From assembly GCA_963580455.1 (NCBI GenBank), contig OY756957.1, positions 9,429,001 to 9,493,000 on the forward strand: a stretch of 64,000 bases of DNA, given 5' to 3'. The notes beneath the pieces were generated by a model. That model saw only the letters and a list, made by a program, of their open reading frames with translations. It did not search any database and had not been told where the DNA came from. Shown piece after piece: positions 1 to 11,298 of this stretch. Source of the stretch: Euonymus europaeus. Taxonomy: Eukaryota; Streptophyta; Magnoliopsida; Celastrales; Celastraceae. The translations under genes and the position numbers were made by a program. Positions within the stretch are counted from its first letter, which is position 1. Each line of letters opens with the position of its first letter.

Positions 1-420
1 CTTTCCAATTTTGAACTCATTTGAGTTTTGAGATATGAAAGGATGTATTAGTGGCTTTCACCCTAGTCAGAGACATTGTCTTCCATAGGAGTCCATGAAG
101 TACAAACATATGAGTGGATAAAGATAAAACTACCATACAAGCATTTCATGGGAGAAGTAAGATACTTGAGATTTAGTGTTTTACAGATTTGAGCATCATC
201 AAAAATGTTTCATGTATGATATAGGTGAAATCCATAAAGTAAGCATAGCTACACAGATCTATATGTCAAATTAAGACATATTTGAATTTATCCTTGATGA
301 CATCACACCACATGAATATAAACCATGCACACATCACTCAAACAACATATGCACTATATAAATTATCACACAAATAGATGACCTGTACTTCTAGCTATAC
401 TAATGGATCCATGTAGGAGA

Positions 421-1260
421 GAATAAAGGGGGATCAACACTTAGAGATTTCCTAAGGAATTCAAATATCTATAGGTCAAGATGCTTAGTCAAAAGATTAG
501 CTTGTTGAAGATCAGTAGGAACATAGTCAGGAGAGAAAACCTGGTCTTCCATTAGAATGTACCCCTGTGCTACCAAACGTGGGATATTCCAAGTAATTAA
601 TCTATCCTTATTAGTTTTGCCCTTAAAAAAATCCATTTAGTACCAATGAAATTCACATCAGATGGACAAGCAACTAATTCTCACACATCATTATGAAAAA
701 AATTGATTGAATTCTTCATGCATGGCAGATATCCAACAATCATTATGTAAAGCATCATCAACTTTCTTAGATTCAATTTAAGACGCATAACATAGAAACG
801 TTACCTCATTGAGATGTTGTAGACAAGTTTTCATAGGGGCATGAATGCCTTCTATTACAGGATCCTTAGGATGATGAAGTTTAACTCTTGGAGATGGATG
901 AAGTTCAGGTGCACTTTCAATTTCTGTAGACTCTAATGTAGGCCGCATGGATTCTGACGTAGCATGGTAGAAGTTTGATGTAGGCTGCATGGACTCAGTT
1001 GTAGGCTGTATGAACTCAGCTGTAGGCTGTCTGAGGTCTGTATGCACATCTTCACTTGAGTTTGGTAGACTATTTTGACTTGATGTAGCGTCCATCGTGA
1101 TTGCATATAATAGTTTACTATATCTAATTCCTGCACATCTCACTAACCACTTTATGATCATCAATAACAGTTGTATGACAAGAAAAATTGTTAGAATGAG
1201 TAATTTTATAGCAATTGTCATAAGTGCTTCCAACTGTCAACACAAGCACTAATCTACATC
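421..1260 (-). pseudogene. Copia A reverse transcriptase/RNase H remnant with internal deletion
   Basis: Minus-strand translation of about 540-1260 gives the lead-in to a copia RT: HPKDPVIEGIHAPMKT, LNEVTFLCYAS, a WISAMHEEFNQF-like stretch, then GTKWIF and LVAQGY. Immediately after that (about 430-535) the text changes to DYVPTDLQQANLLTKHLDL followed by FEFLRKSLS, which is the extreme C-terminus of copia RNase H. The catalytic YVDD region and most of RNase H are therefore absent. Within 930-1050 an eight-residue unit around QPT-ESM recurs several times. Stops occur in frame. This is a fossil; the deletion junction is near 535. Confidence 0.75.
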
Positions 1261-1289
1261 ACACAATTGACTTACGCTCACAAGATTAG

Positions 1290-1810
1290 CCTTCAACCCT
1301 TTCAACATACAAGACATTCTTCAAATTAGCAACACATAAACCACTAATAGTTCCTTTACCTTTGATTTGGGCTTTGCTTCCATCTCCAAAGATAACTGTA
1401 CCACCATCTAGATTTTTAATATATGAAAACAGTGATTTATCCCCACTCATGTGCCTAGAACATCCACTATCTAGGCACCACTTGTCTTGACATCTAAATT
1501 GTATGCCAGAACATCAATATAACAAGTCACGTCAAATTTTTGAACCCAAATCTTTCTGGTTCGCTTAGAAGCAGGAGCACTATTAGCATAATTATTAGAA
1601 GATTTAAGAAACAACATGAATTATTCAAACAAAACATAAGATAAAGTTAGATTTGCAATCAAGACATTCCTTTGCATGCTCAATTCTGTGGGATCTTACC
1701 AATTTACGACAATAAGGCCTAATGTGTCCATTAACACCATAAGCATGAAAAATAGGTACAAATCTAACTCTATTATGCGATGCATGCCTCGTGTGACCTT
1801 CAAGTAGCAT
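1290..1810 (-). pseudogene. Copia A aspartic protease core and zinc-knuckle-like segment
   Basis: Minus-strand translation at about 1290-1485 reads WCLDSGCSRHMSGDKSLF and then GGTVIFGDGSKAQIKGKGTI, the standard copia protease with the catalytic DSG motif. Just upstream in element orientation (1625-1810) is YGVNGHIRPYC, resembling the second CCHC-like motif that precedes the protease in SIRE-type polyproteins, with key cysteines already lost. The frame is interrupted and no intact protein could be made. Confidence 0.75.
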
Positions 1811-2415
1811 ATGTGAACTGATGGATGCATACTACATGTAAGCTATATGAGAATTTTGTGACATAATCTGAAGCTTAGATTCATGTGAAGAATGAGAGGA
1901 TGAAATAATATGAGCTTTACCTTTGTTTATCTATTTGGATAGAATTCCCATTTCTTCATCTTCAAGATTTTTATCTTGAACAAAATGTTTAAAATCTTTC
2001 TCAATCTGTTGTGATTCGTCGTTATATCTAATTCCCTTCCTAATTCCAGCTTGTCTCATTGTACCAATCATGTTATCTAAGTTACTGGTTCCTACCTACA
2101 AGGTTTTAAACATGAAATATTTGGATAATTCACTCTGAAAGTTAGAAATAGTACCTTGTAATTGTTGGATTTCTGCTTGATCATGGTTGCATTGCTTCTG
2201 CATATCCTCAAGACTTGTGATCAATTTAGCTTCACGAACCATCCTCTCTTACAACTTGGTTTGCAGTTGGAGGCTAGATTTCTGACTTTTTCCATATGCT
2301 AACACTAGCTGATTGTATGCGTCTTGAAGATCGACAGTGCCTTCTTCTAAATCTCCAATTGAACTCGCATTAGAATCCAAGTCTGAATTTATTGGGAATG
2401 ATCCTGTGAATGCTA

Positions 2416-3357
2416 CTAGCTTGTGATTCTCATCATCAAACTTGCTTGTCTTTTCTTCACTTTCACTATCACTCGACTAGCCTTTATGGACATATTTTTC
2501 TTCTTTTTATTTGCACAATCATGGGACATTTGTCCAAACCTTTGAAACTCATAACACTGAAGCCATGCTTGCGATTGCTTGACTTTCATCTCACCTTTAG
2601 ATCTATCACTTGACTTGTCTTCAAAAGAATTCTTTCCTTTTTGGAGCTTTATATAATTTTTGAAATTTTCGGTCAACAAAACCAACTCTTCCATGTCATC
2701 ATTAGATTCATCTTGGCTGGACTTCAGGCCTACACCTTTCATCTTCATAGGTGCATGAAAATTTCCTTCATATGTTTGTAGGGAACCCACAAGCTCTTCC
2801 ACTTTGAGTGTATCAACATCCTTGCTTTCTTCAATGGCAACGAGCGTAGAATTTTTCGAACTATCTTCAAAGATGGCAGTTGCTCTCCAAGTGCAAACAT
2901 GGAATTAATGATATCATTTAGCTTAGCATAAAAGTGATCAAATGTCTCATCTTCCTCCATCCATAGCATCTCAAACAAAGTGGTTAACTTTTGCAGTTTG
3001 AAAATATTCATGGCTGTTGTTCCTTCATGTGAAACATCTAGGATTTTCCAAGCTTCTTTTGCAAACACACAATTTTAATTCTTCTGAACTCTTCAATAAA
3101 CATGCCAATAAATATAACATTGAGTGCACGACTATTCCAACTAGCACTCTTACGCTTTTCCTTCATTCATGATTCTAGCAATTTAAAAATAATCTTTTTT
3201 CGTCATTCTTAGTTGTAGGAGGTTTCCATCCATGTACGATGGAAAGTCAAACACGCTCATTAATGGACTTCAAAAAAAACTACATTCTAGCCTTCCAATA
3301 AATATAGTGTTCATCATTAAAGTATGGAGTCTTGTTACCACCACGATTAGTATCCAT
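2416..3357 (-). pseudogene. Copia A gag remnant (UBN2-like)
   Basis: A minus-strand ATG at 3357-3355 opens a gag-like reading that contains PYFNDEHYIYWKARM, a typical copia gag N-terminus. Further on, 2745-3068 encodes AKEAWKILDVSHEGT and EDETFDHFYAKLNDI, and 2416-2802 encodes LTENFKNYIK and a decayed CCHC knuckle, CYEFQRFGQMSHDC, in which the second Cys and the His are replaced. Frameshifts separate the pieces. The family role is packaging of the retrotransposon RNA; this copy is dead. Confidence 0.75.
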
Positions 3358-3390
3358 TATAAAGACGGATCTCACTCAACAAATAGAGTA

Positions 3391-3406
3391 ACCTGCTCCG
3401 ATACCA
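3391..3406 (-). promoter_or_regulatory. Copia A primer-binding site
   Basis: The minus strand reads TGGTATCGGAGCAGGT, one change from the TGGTATCAGAGC complement of initiator tRNA-Met used by plant copia elements. It lies two bases inside a candidate LTR end (...TTTTTTCA) and 34 bases upstream of the gag start codon. This fixes the orientation of the element. Confidence 0.75.
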
Positions 3407-3408
3407 AT

Positions 3409-3889
3409 TGAAAAAATATGGTTACTAAAATAGCAAATAGTGCGACACGCAATATTTATGAGAAAAATCCAATCCAGAAAAAAACCTCGGGTGTCTGTAG
3501 CCACCAACCTCTGAAGCAATCCACTATTCACAAAGGGTTACAAGGATATCCCTAAAGCTAGGATCCACATCACCTACATTAGTTTCTTGCTCGATTCACT
3601 CAATACACCCAACCACAAGAAGATTTTTTCAACAATGCTTCAGAGTCGCACTGAAGTCTTCAAGCTCTAAGAACATGCAAGAATGCCCTCAAAGTGCAAT
3701 GCATGAATTTTATCAACATAGAAACTCGCTCAAGAAAACAAGAAACGGTTCATAATAGACGAGTAAAAGACTTACGTTTGTTTGGTTACCATAGATAATA
3801 TATATAATATGTGTAGGAACCAATAAACCCCTAGATTATGGCTTAAAAGATATGTATAATATTAACTCATGAAATTAGGAAAAAGATTG
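3409..3889 (-). mobile_element. 5' LTR of copia A, gag-proximal part
   Basis: Directly outside the primer-binding site the sequence begins TGAAAAAATATGG on the + strand, as expected for the 3' end of a minus-strand LTR. No second LTR copy is visible for comparison. The LTR is interrupted at 3889 by the solo LTR at 3890-6144 and seems to resume at 6145. Confidence 0.5.
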
Positions 3890-6144
3890 TGTAATATCCC
3901 AACCCGAAAAATACATATACAAATTTAATTGTGAGTTTGAGTTAAAAAATGAATAATAATAAATAATTAAATTGTTAATTTGGGCTTGAGAATACCAAGT
4001 ATTGGATTAAAATTGACTAAAGCGATGCTTGAATTGAATAATTTATATTATTAATAAAATAATCCAATCATATCAAATATAAAGATGAAAATTTTAAGAT
4101 ATTATTATATATATGCCCATGGCCATCGAAAGCGGCCATTTGACTTAAAGGTCAGTTTTGCCATTCTTTTTATTAAAAAAATATAGAAGTTAATTAAATG
4201 GTGTTGGCATTTGTTTCTTACTTTATCGAGAGAGTTAGCTGCGGTAGAAAGAAAGAGGGGAGGAAGAAAGAGAGAAAGAGAGAGTTTGGGCAAGATTAAA
4301 GCTTGGAGATTGATGGTTTGGTGATACTCAACAATATATAAGAAGGATTCAAGGAGAAATTGGTGATTTTGGTAAGTTTTGTAGAGTTTCTAAAAATCTA
4401 GGTTTTGTAAGATTTGTTCAAATTTTCCATATATGGATTTAGGTGCTTAAGGAAGATGATTATAAACTTGATTGTGATTATGAATATAGATTTTGTTCTT
4501 GATTTGGATTGGAAGTTCGATTTGGGAGGATTTCAAGTTTGGGAACAATTTCTACAGAGAAGGTAGGTTGTTTGAATTTATGGAATTGTTGTTGTTTAAA
4601 TGATGTTGAGATTTTATTGATTATGATTATATATTTAGGTTTCATTGCTAATTTGGAGTAAATTCCAAAATTGTGAAGATTGAAGCTTTAGAGTAAAACT
4701 CTAGAGAGAGAAGGTGAGTGTTTCTTGGAATTATGGTTTAATCCCTATTTGTATGTGCTTATTGTGTTATAATGATGAGTAAATGGATTTGATTTACTCA
4801 AATGGTTAGGATTTTGAAGAGGGCTTAAAAACCCTAGAAATTGGAAATCTTGGTATTGTGCTTAACTTGGATTCGAAGTAGGGGATTCTAGCCCAATCTA
4901 TTTCGTTCTCGTTTTTGATATTTAATTGCGGTTACTTTCATAATTGGTCTTCGTATTTGTGTTCTTTTCTTATTTGCTACCCAAGGAAGAATGAACCGTA
5001 TTTCATAAAATGTAAGATTTCATTCCCGATTGATTGCTTGGTCTTATATCAAATGGTTCTTGTTCATGCATCATGTGTAGTTATATATATAACTAGGATT
5101 CGTTTATATCTATATTGAATCCATGACATGGAATTGTTGCATTAGAGCCACGTGGAAGTGCGAGTATGGATTCGTGACTTCCGTAGGTTGTTTGAATGTC
5201 ATATGGGAGGAGGGTTGTGGAACCCCGGCTTGGTTGCAATTAAATGACACTCATATGAGGCAACATACTGAGATTTCAAGGAATCGGTTCAAGGAACCCG
5301 AGTCAATATGGACAAGGCTGGTGTCTTATAATTGGTCATGCTTTCCTTGATGATTCGAGTGGTGGCAGTGTTCACCGATAGCAATGGGTTGGGATGGATG
5401 CCAAGGCGTCATCCCTTCGAAGCTTACAGGGAGGAAACGAGACCACAGATTAATGGGTGTTTGATATGTTGGTTCATAGTCTTTGGCATGCTGCTGCATT
5501 GACTTATATTTTATTTCAGCTATTATATTTTGCCCCTATTGAGCCATTGCTCACCCTTTACTTTCTTTTCTTTCCACACATGCGAGATTGGTACGGATAC
5601 CGGCACTACGAATCTGTAGGAGGCGGGATGACATGGTGCCACCTGGAGACACTAGGATGGGATTAGGTTAAAGAATTGACATTTTTTATTTTCTTTAGTA
5701 TTATATATGCGGATTGACGACTGTGTATGTTGATTACATTTGTGAACACCTTATCGGTGTCCGGTTAGAAGGGCGCCTTGTGTTAGGACTTCTGAACTTG
5801 GATGTGAACTTTATGGGTTTAAATTGCATGTTGATACATGTGTAGTTGCTATGTTTTATTATGTACTGCAAATGCATGTTGTAGATGGCCTAAGGCCCTG
5901 CTTAGGATTGTGGATGCATGTGATGTGATGGCTAGAGGCCTTATATTATTGTTGAATATGTGTTGCGCATTTCAAGTGGGTATTCTCTGATATACGGGGA
6001 GATGCTGACAGATTTTTGGTAGAAAATTATGGATTCTAGTTAGAGAAACTAGGATTAAATATTTTGTGATATTGTCGAGGGTTAATATCTTATAGATATT
6101 GGATTAGGTTTAAACAGTAGCGCCTCTCAGGTCAGGGCATTACA
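3890..6144. mobile_element. Gypsy-type solo LTR (or LTR-like element) nested in copia A
   Basis: The element starts TGTAATATCCC and ends CAGGGCATTACA, an imperfect terminal inverted repeat of the TGTAAC-CCC...GGG-GTTACA class seen in plant Ty3/gypsy elements. The five bases before it (gattg) and after it (aattg) match at four positions, like a target-site duplication. Its 2.26 kb holds no gag or pol sequence that I can recognise; it includes a GAGA-rich stretch near 4235-4285 and repeated GGCCTAAGGCC/GGCTAGAGGCC-type text near 5885-5940. A solo LTR left by LTR-LTR recombination is the simplest reading; a LARD-like element is possible. Confidence 0.65.
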
Positions 6145-6857
6145 AATTGTGTCCTAATTTTGGAATCAATGTTATAAAAGATAAGAAAAAATTTCATTAA
6201 TTTAAGGAGATGATTATCTCGAAAAATAGGAAAGATATAAATCTTAATAAGGAGACATAATTATTCCTAAAACAAACTTGATTTATTCCAATCAATCAAT
6301 TTAACTAAATCATTTAATTAAATAAAATCAGTTATTAATTAACACATAAAATCAAATCACGTAAAACCTAAGATGCAAGTTTTCAAAAACCTTATGCGCA
6401 TGTAGGCTACGTGCAGCTTACTTGGAATCACTGTTAGCTCATGTAGGCTATGTTCAGGTTACATGAGAGTATTGTTTGATCTTCAGCTTTAAATCAACCT
6501 GCAGTATAACCTAATATGGATCCTAGCTATTCTAAATTGGATGTTTACAATATCAATCATAGTGTCACATAATAAACTTTACAATTTCAATTAGTTGGGT
6601 TTTCTCATCATCACCGATTTGTTCATAATGTTTTTGAATAGCTTCAAGTGAGATGTCATTCTTCCATGCTTGTACCTATTATCAGTAGTACTATTGGACC
6701 TATTTTATCAAATCTCTCTTGTTCAGCTTGAAGCATATAAAATCAATAGTTGGTCAATGTAAATATTTTATTTAAAAGATCACAACAGTAAGGAGGTTCA
6801 AGTAACAAAACAGGAGAGACGAAGACGTGCAAGAAAGCAAAGAGTAGTGCTAAATAG
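6145..6857 (-). mobile_element. Outer part of copia A 5' LTR plus flanking DNA
   Basis: Once the solo LTR is removed, the sequence before 3889 joins directly to this stretch, so copia A LTR sequence should continue here. The outer end is unresolved; a candidate is the ...AGTGTCA near 6565. From there to 6857 I see only AT-rich DNA without genes. Confidence 0.35.
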
Positions 6858-7125
6858 CCCAAGTTTTGTAACCCAACAATTAACCCAAGTCTACATGTCA
6901 TGCTTTGTAAGCAAATGACATGGAAAATTAAAATTTTAAAAAATAAAATATCTCATTTGAAAAACTCACAGCACATATTTTTATTTTTATTTTCTTAAAC
7001 AAAATTTTAAAACATTTTATCTCTTAAAATACATATTAGATTTCAAAAAAAATTACATATTCATAATCAGCAAGTAAAGATCTATCCAACAAGATCTATC
7101 ATCGATAGGTTTTAATCACTCATTC

Positions 7126-7187
7126 TTAATTACATTGTTTTTAATTACATTGTTTTTAATTACATTGTCTTTAATTACATTGTTTTT
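7126..7187. repeat. 15-bp tandem repeat, four copies
   Basis: TTTTTAATTACATTG or a one-base variant is repeated four times with an exact 15-base period, inside the left half of the inverted-repeat element. The TTACATTG core recurs elsewhere in the window. Confidence 0.85.
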
Positions 7188-7239
7188 TTTGTACTAATAT
7201 GTTGATTACGTAGTTTCTAGTGTTTATTTATAGGTACCG

Positions 7240-7540
7240 ATATGAGCTCGTATATCGAATTTTCATACTGTAACCTAAACAATAAATGTTAAACCCTAAG
7301 AGGAACGGATTCGCTAAACCCTAACGGGATCGTGTATCGGATTTTCATGCTGTAATCCAAACAATAAGTGTTATAAACCCCAAGGGGAACGAATTCGCTA
7401 AACCCTAACGAGATCGTGTATCGGATTTTCATGCTGTAATCCAAACAATAAGTGTTATAAACCCCAAGGGGAACGGATTCGCTAAACCCTAACGGGCTCG
7501 TGTATCGAATTTCAATTTTGTAACCTAAAAGACTCATATT
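7240..7540. repeat. 84-bp tandem repeat (minisatellite), about 3.5 copies
   Basis: The phrase ATTTTCATGCTGTAATCC and its variants begin at 7259, 7341, 7425 and 7509, giving spacings of 82, 84 and 84. Each unit contains AAACCCTAACG, which resembles a plant telomere unit. Since 84 is 28 codons, the minus strand stays open across the array (7289-7543) and encodes a repeated 28-residue block; I consider this a by-product of the period, not a gene. Confidence 0.85.
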
Positions 7541-8004
7541 CACTAATCCTCGACGAATTCACTACAAAATCATAAATGTCTCAAGTGCTAAACCTTAGGG
7601 TCCTAACTATTATACTCTGACGGGTTCATATACTCAACGTAATTTCAATAAAAGGGCAAAAAAATAATGAATATATATTATACTATCATAATATAATAAA
7701 ATTTCAGCTCGAATAAACACTTTAAACATAATATATATGAATTACATTATTTTTAAAAATAATGTAATTGAAAAAACGCGATAAAAACTATCGACAATGG
7801 GTCTTATTAGAAAGAGTTTTACACGCTGAGTTCGAATATGTAATTTTTTTTGAAATCTAACATGTATTTTGAGAGATAAAACGTTTTAAAGTTTCGTTTA
7901 TAAAAAAGATAAATAAAAATAGATTTTTAAAAAAGTCCAACATGACACACCAACATGGAGTGCCATGTAGACTTGGGTTGATTTGGGCTAATAAAAGTTG
8001 GGTT

Positions 8005-9269
8005 CTAAAACATTTTTGGAAAGCAAATGAGACACAAACAATAGAAGAAACATAACAAAAGAAAATTTCTCTTGCATTTATAAAATTTATTTGTAGCTTT
8101 TGGCCACACAATGATAACTTTGAATATACACAGGAAACACAACAAGAAACTTGCTGACACCAAGAACAATGTAGAAATCTAGAAGATCCCAATTACCAGT
8201 AGCAACAGTGGCTAGGAAAGGGAAGATACACTCCAATCACCAGTGTCCAACTCGATGGAGCAAGAACTTGAGGCACAAAATGAGAACAAGAATGCCTCAT
8301 TTTTCCTAGTCAGAACCTGTATTTTTTACATAAGTGAATCATTAATAATCATTAACTACAAAATTGGTTGTTAAATTCACATGTGAGAGAAAGGGGAAGA
8401 ATCATAATCCAAGAGGAAAACATCAATTATCCCAATCACCAATTAATAACCCTCAACTTACTAAAAAAAAATCAACAGTTGTGGGACTCATCATCTCTTC
8501 CAGCATGAAACAAAAGCCGACATCTTAATATACCCCAATAACCCATGAAGAGTTGCAAAATTTGGTTAAATCGATTGAGGGAAAAGAAAACATAATCAAT
8601 TTTTGATGAAGCTCATACTAGGATGACTCGCAAACTGAAAAACACAGGGACAAGAGAACCATGGAGTAAAAATGAATAAACTCAATCTATATTAGTAAGA
8701 AAACCTCCAATATCCAAACACAACAAAATAAAGTAGGTTACAGAAGCATAAAACATCCAAATCACTCAAAAAGAACACATCACAACCCAATTGAAATTAG
8801 CAAGAACTCCTTCAATATTGGGAACAACCACAATCACTAATCAATTGCATGGAAAAGGAAAATAGAAACATTTTTAGAGGGAATAATTGGATTGTTTTAG
8901 AGGTGCAGAGAGACTTTTGATGAAAGAGACTGAGTAGAGGAAGATGTGGAGTGGGTCGATTTGCAAAGGAGACTTGAGATGAAAGAGATAGAGAAAAGGA
9001 AGATGCGTGTGAAATTGGAGAAATTGGAGAACAAAGGTTTATGAACCTACACAATCAATTGGAGCCACAAGATGAGATAGCCTCAAAAGTTGTCAATGGC
9101 AAACAATAAGTCATTAACTTATCAGACATGCGCGAGCACATAAAAACACTCGAAACTCGCCACAAAAACATCACATTTGCACAAACTAGTTTCTAGTAAT
9201 AGATATTTGTTCTTAGTTTAGTGATAAACCCTTATCTCGAGCTGAATATATGGTGATTGAAGTTTGACA
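8005..9269. other. Intergenic DNA without recognisable gene
   Basis: AT-rich sequence with purine-rich patches (for example 8870-9020). Short open frames are present on both strands but none resembles a known family. No repeat structure stands out. Confidence 0.5.
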
Positions 9270-10340
9270 GCTATGATGATATTATGTGAATCGCATTGTC
9301 AGTAAACTGTTTATGATATTTCATTGCATATGATTGACATGGTTATTACCATTATATTAGGTGATATTACATTGTGGCTATGACAGTGATAAAATGTGCT
9401 ACTACATTGTTGTTATTACATGGTTATTACATTGCTTTAATTGACATGATTACTGCATTCCATTTAATTACATTGACTTGTAAGTTCAAAACAAACTGTG
9501 TATGATATTTCATTGCATATGATCGACATGGTTATTACCATGATATTAGGTGATATTACATTGTGGCTACGACAGTGAATTTTTTTTTATATGCTTCCTT
9601 ATTTCGTTGGGCTTAAAATTGATAATGGTATCAATGGGATGATAACTCAGTCACATTCTGGATTCATGTTTATTACAATGTGTGGTTAATATTTATTATT
9701 ACATTGCTGATTTTTGAGTTATTTGTTGTTAGTACAATGCTGATTTTTTGGCAGTGGTAAATTTAAACATGGAATTTAACATTAATTGTTGTGTTATTAT
9801 TACATATTTTATGTTATTACATCCCATTTAAGATGATTTAAATCATGATATAATGAATTACATTCATCGTTATTAGTGGCGAGAGATAGTTCATCACGCT
9901 CAAAAACGTATTGGGAAAGTAGCGGAGAAAGTAAATGGTTCTTCATTAAAGAAGGCTTGTAGACCTCTCCAACAAATGCGGAGAAAGTAAACGTATTGAC
10001 AATGTAAATGATTTGACAACAACATTGTAATTAGTTAGGGAAGTATACTCGAATCCATATTGTAAATAGATTACATACTATTTTTATTACATTGACATAT
10101 AGATTTTGAACAAACTTCCTATGACATATCAATGTATATATGTTAATTTGACATGATTATAAGAGTGATAAAATGGGCTATTACATTGTGGTTATTTCAT
10201 GGTGATTACATTGATTTAATTACTTTGACATGTAAGTTCAAAACAAAACGTGTATGATAAACCATTGCATATGATTTGACATGATTATTCGGTGATATTA
10301 CATTGGTTATGACATATTCAACAAAGTCATATGTACTCTC
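9270..10340. repeat. Diverged repeat region built on TTACATTG phrases
   Basis: A phrase of the form TGATATTTCATTGCATATGA followed by GACATGGTTATTACC and GGTGATATTACATTGTGGC occurs near 9310-9390, again near 9498-9572, and in shortened form near 10250-10310. Between them ATTACATTG and close variants recur many times. The region has no coding signal. It may be the interior of a decayed Mutator-like element, since the same phrase accompanies Mutator-type fragments elsewhere in the window. Confidence 0.55.
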
Positions 10341-11298
10341 AATCAGTCCTATTGAATTGAACATTGTTTCCTTGAATATATATAATAAAACAGTAATGGT
10401 AATCAGAAGAGATCATGAAGAACCAATCCATGCATTTGTTACAATTAGATTGTTCAAACATGTGCATGCGTTTATTACATTGTCACTTTATGTTGCGATA
10501 TAGATAAAACCAAAAACAAATACTATGTATAAATACAAAGTATGCACGAGTCTAGACTACATTGTGCTATCATTCTTGCCCAAACTTAGCACCATAAGAC
10601 AAAAAAACATGACATAAAAATATTATCAAAATTCACCTTGAACCTGAAAAATATTGTTCAAACAAAAACCGCAAAACAAAGAACAACTTCATATACACTA
10701 CTACAAATCAAACAAATATACAGGAAAAAAAAGTAAATAACATGATAATAATCTTGTTCAAGGGTCGAACAAAAACCCCAAAATTATGGAAAGGGAAGAA
10801 CATAAGTTACATCACTAAACAAGATCTATTAAAAAAATACATTAATGAAGACAGGAATAACTTTACTAATAGATAATTTATAGCAACAACAGCACCACCA
10901 TAAGCCATGCCACTCGAGAAGTCATCGGAGTCATCAAAGGAAAGGAGAGATGAAAGAGGGAAGGATACAAATGAGTTGACGCAGGAAGAGTGAAAGTAAA
11001 TTATGATTTTTTAACATTAAAAGGGGTGAGATTTGATATTAGTGGTCTGCAAACAAACCCAACTTTTACCAAAGCTTATAAAAAAAATGAAATTACAGTA
11101 TTTGCCACCGGAAACAGTTCCCTGGCAATAGCATTCGCCAGATAGAACCCCTCAATCGAATAGTTCTGACCGTCAGGGCAGCCAGTGTTGCTGAGTGAAG
11201 CAACACCACTGGTCCTCTATCTCCCCTAACCAGTCCCAAAACCCTAATTTGCTGCAAATCCGAAAAACCTTAAATCGAGATATACTCTCTACAACACT
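10341..11298. other. Upstream flank and probable 5' UTR of the RNA helicase gene
   Basis: The stretch to about 11090 is AT-rich and featureless. From about 11150 the composition rises in C and G and runs without an intervening ATG close to the helicase start codon, as expected for a 5' leader. I see no confident TATA box. Confidence 0.35.

Larger units (their letters stand above)
1..3408 (-). mobile_element. Degraded Ty1/copia retrotransposon A, internal region
   Basis: Read on the minus strand, this stretch holds in order a primer-binding site, a gag remnant, a second zinc-knuckle-like segment, an aspartic protease core, a reverse transcriptase start and the C-terminal tail of RNase H. That order is the Ty1/copia polyprotein plan, and the protease and RT wording resembles large SIRE/Tork-like plant copia elements. 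Reading frames are broken by many stops and shifts, and most of the integrase, RT and RNase H is missing. The 3' LTR, if present, lies at or beyond the left window edge. The first 420 bases carry no coding signal that I can read. Confidence 0.85.
6858..8004. mobile_element. Non-autonomous long-inverted-repeat element (Mutator/foldback-like)
   Basis: The left arm (about 6858-7072) is an imperfect inverted copy of the right arm (about 7825-8004): both read CCCAA...AACCCAAGTCTACATG inward and end in GATTTCAAAAAAAATTACATATTC. Weaker inverted similarity continues inside to about 7190 and 7700. Between the arms sit a 15-bp array and an 84-bp array. A short CTAAA lies near both outer ends but a clear 9-bp target duplication is not visible. 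No transposase is encoded. The long imperfect arms suggest a Mutator-derived or foldback element. Confidence 0.65.

Noticed and set aside
7289..7543. 84-codon minus-strand frame with a 28-residue repeat
   Set aside because: It is explained by an 84-bp tandem repeat whose period is a multiple of three; no start context or family support.
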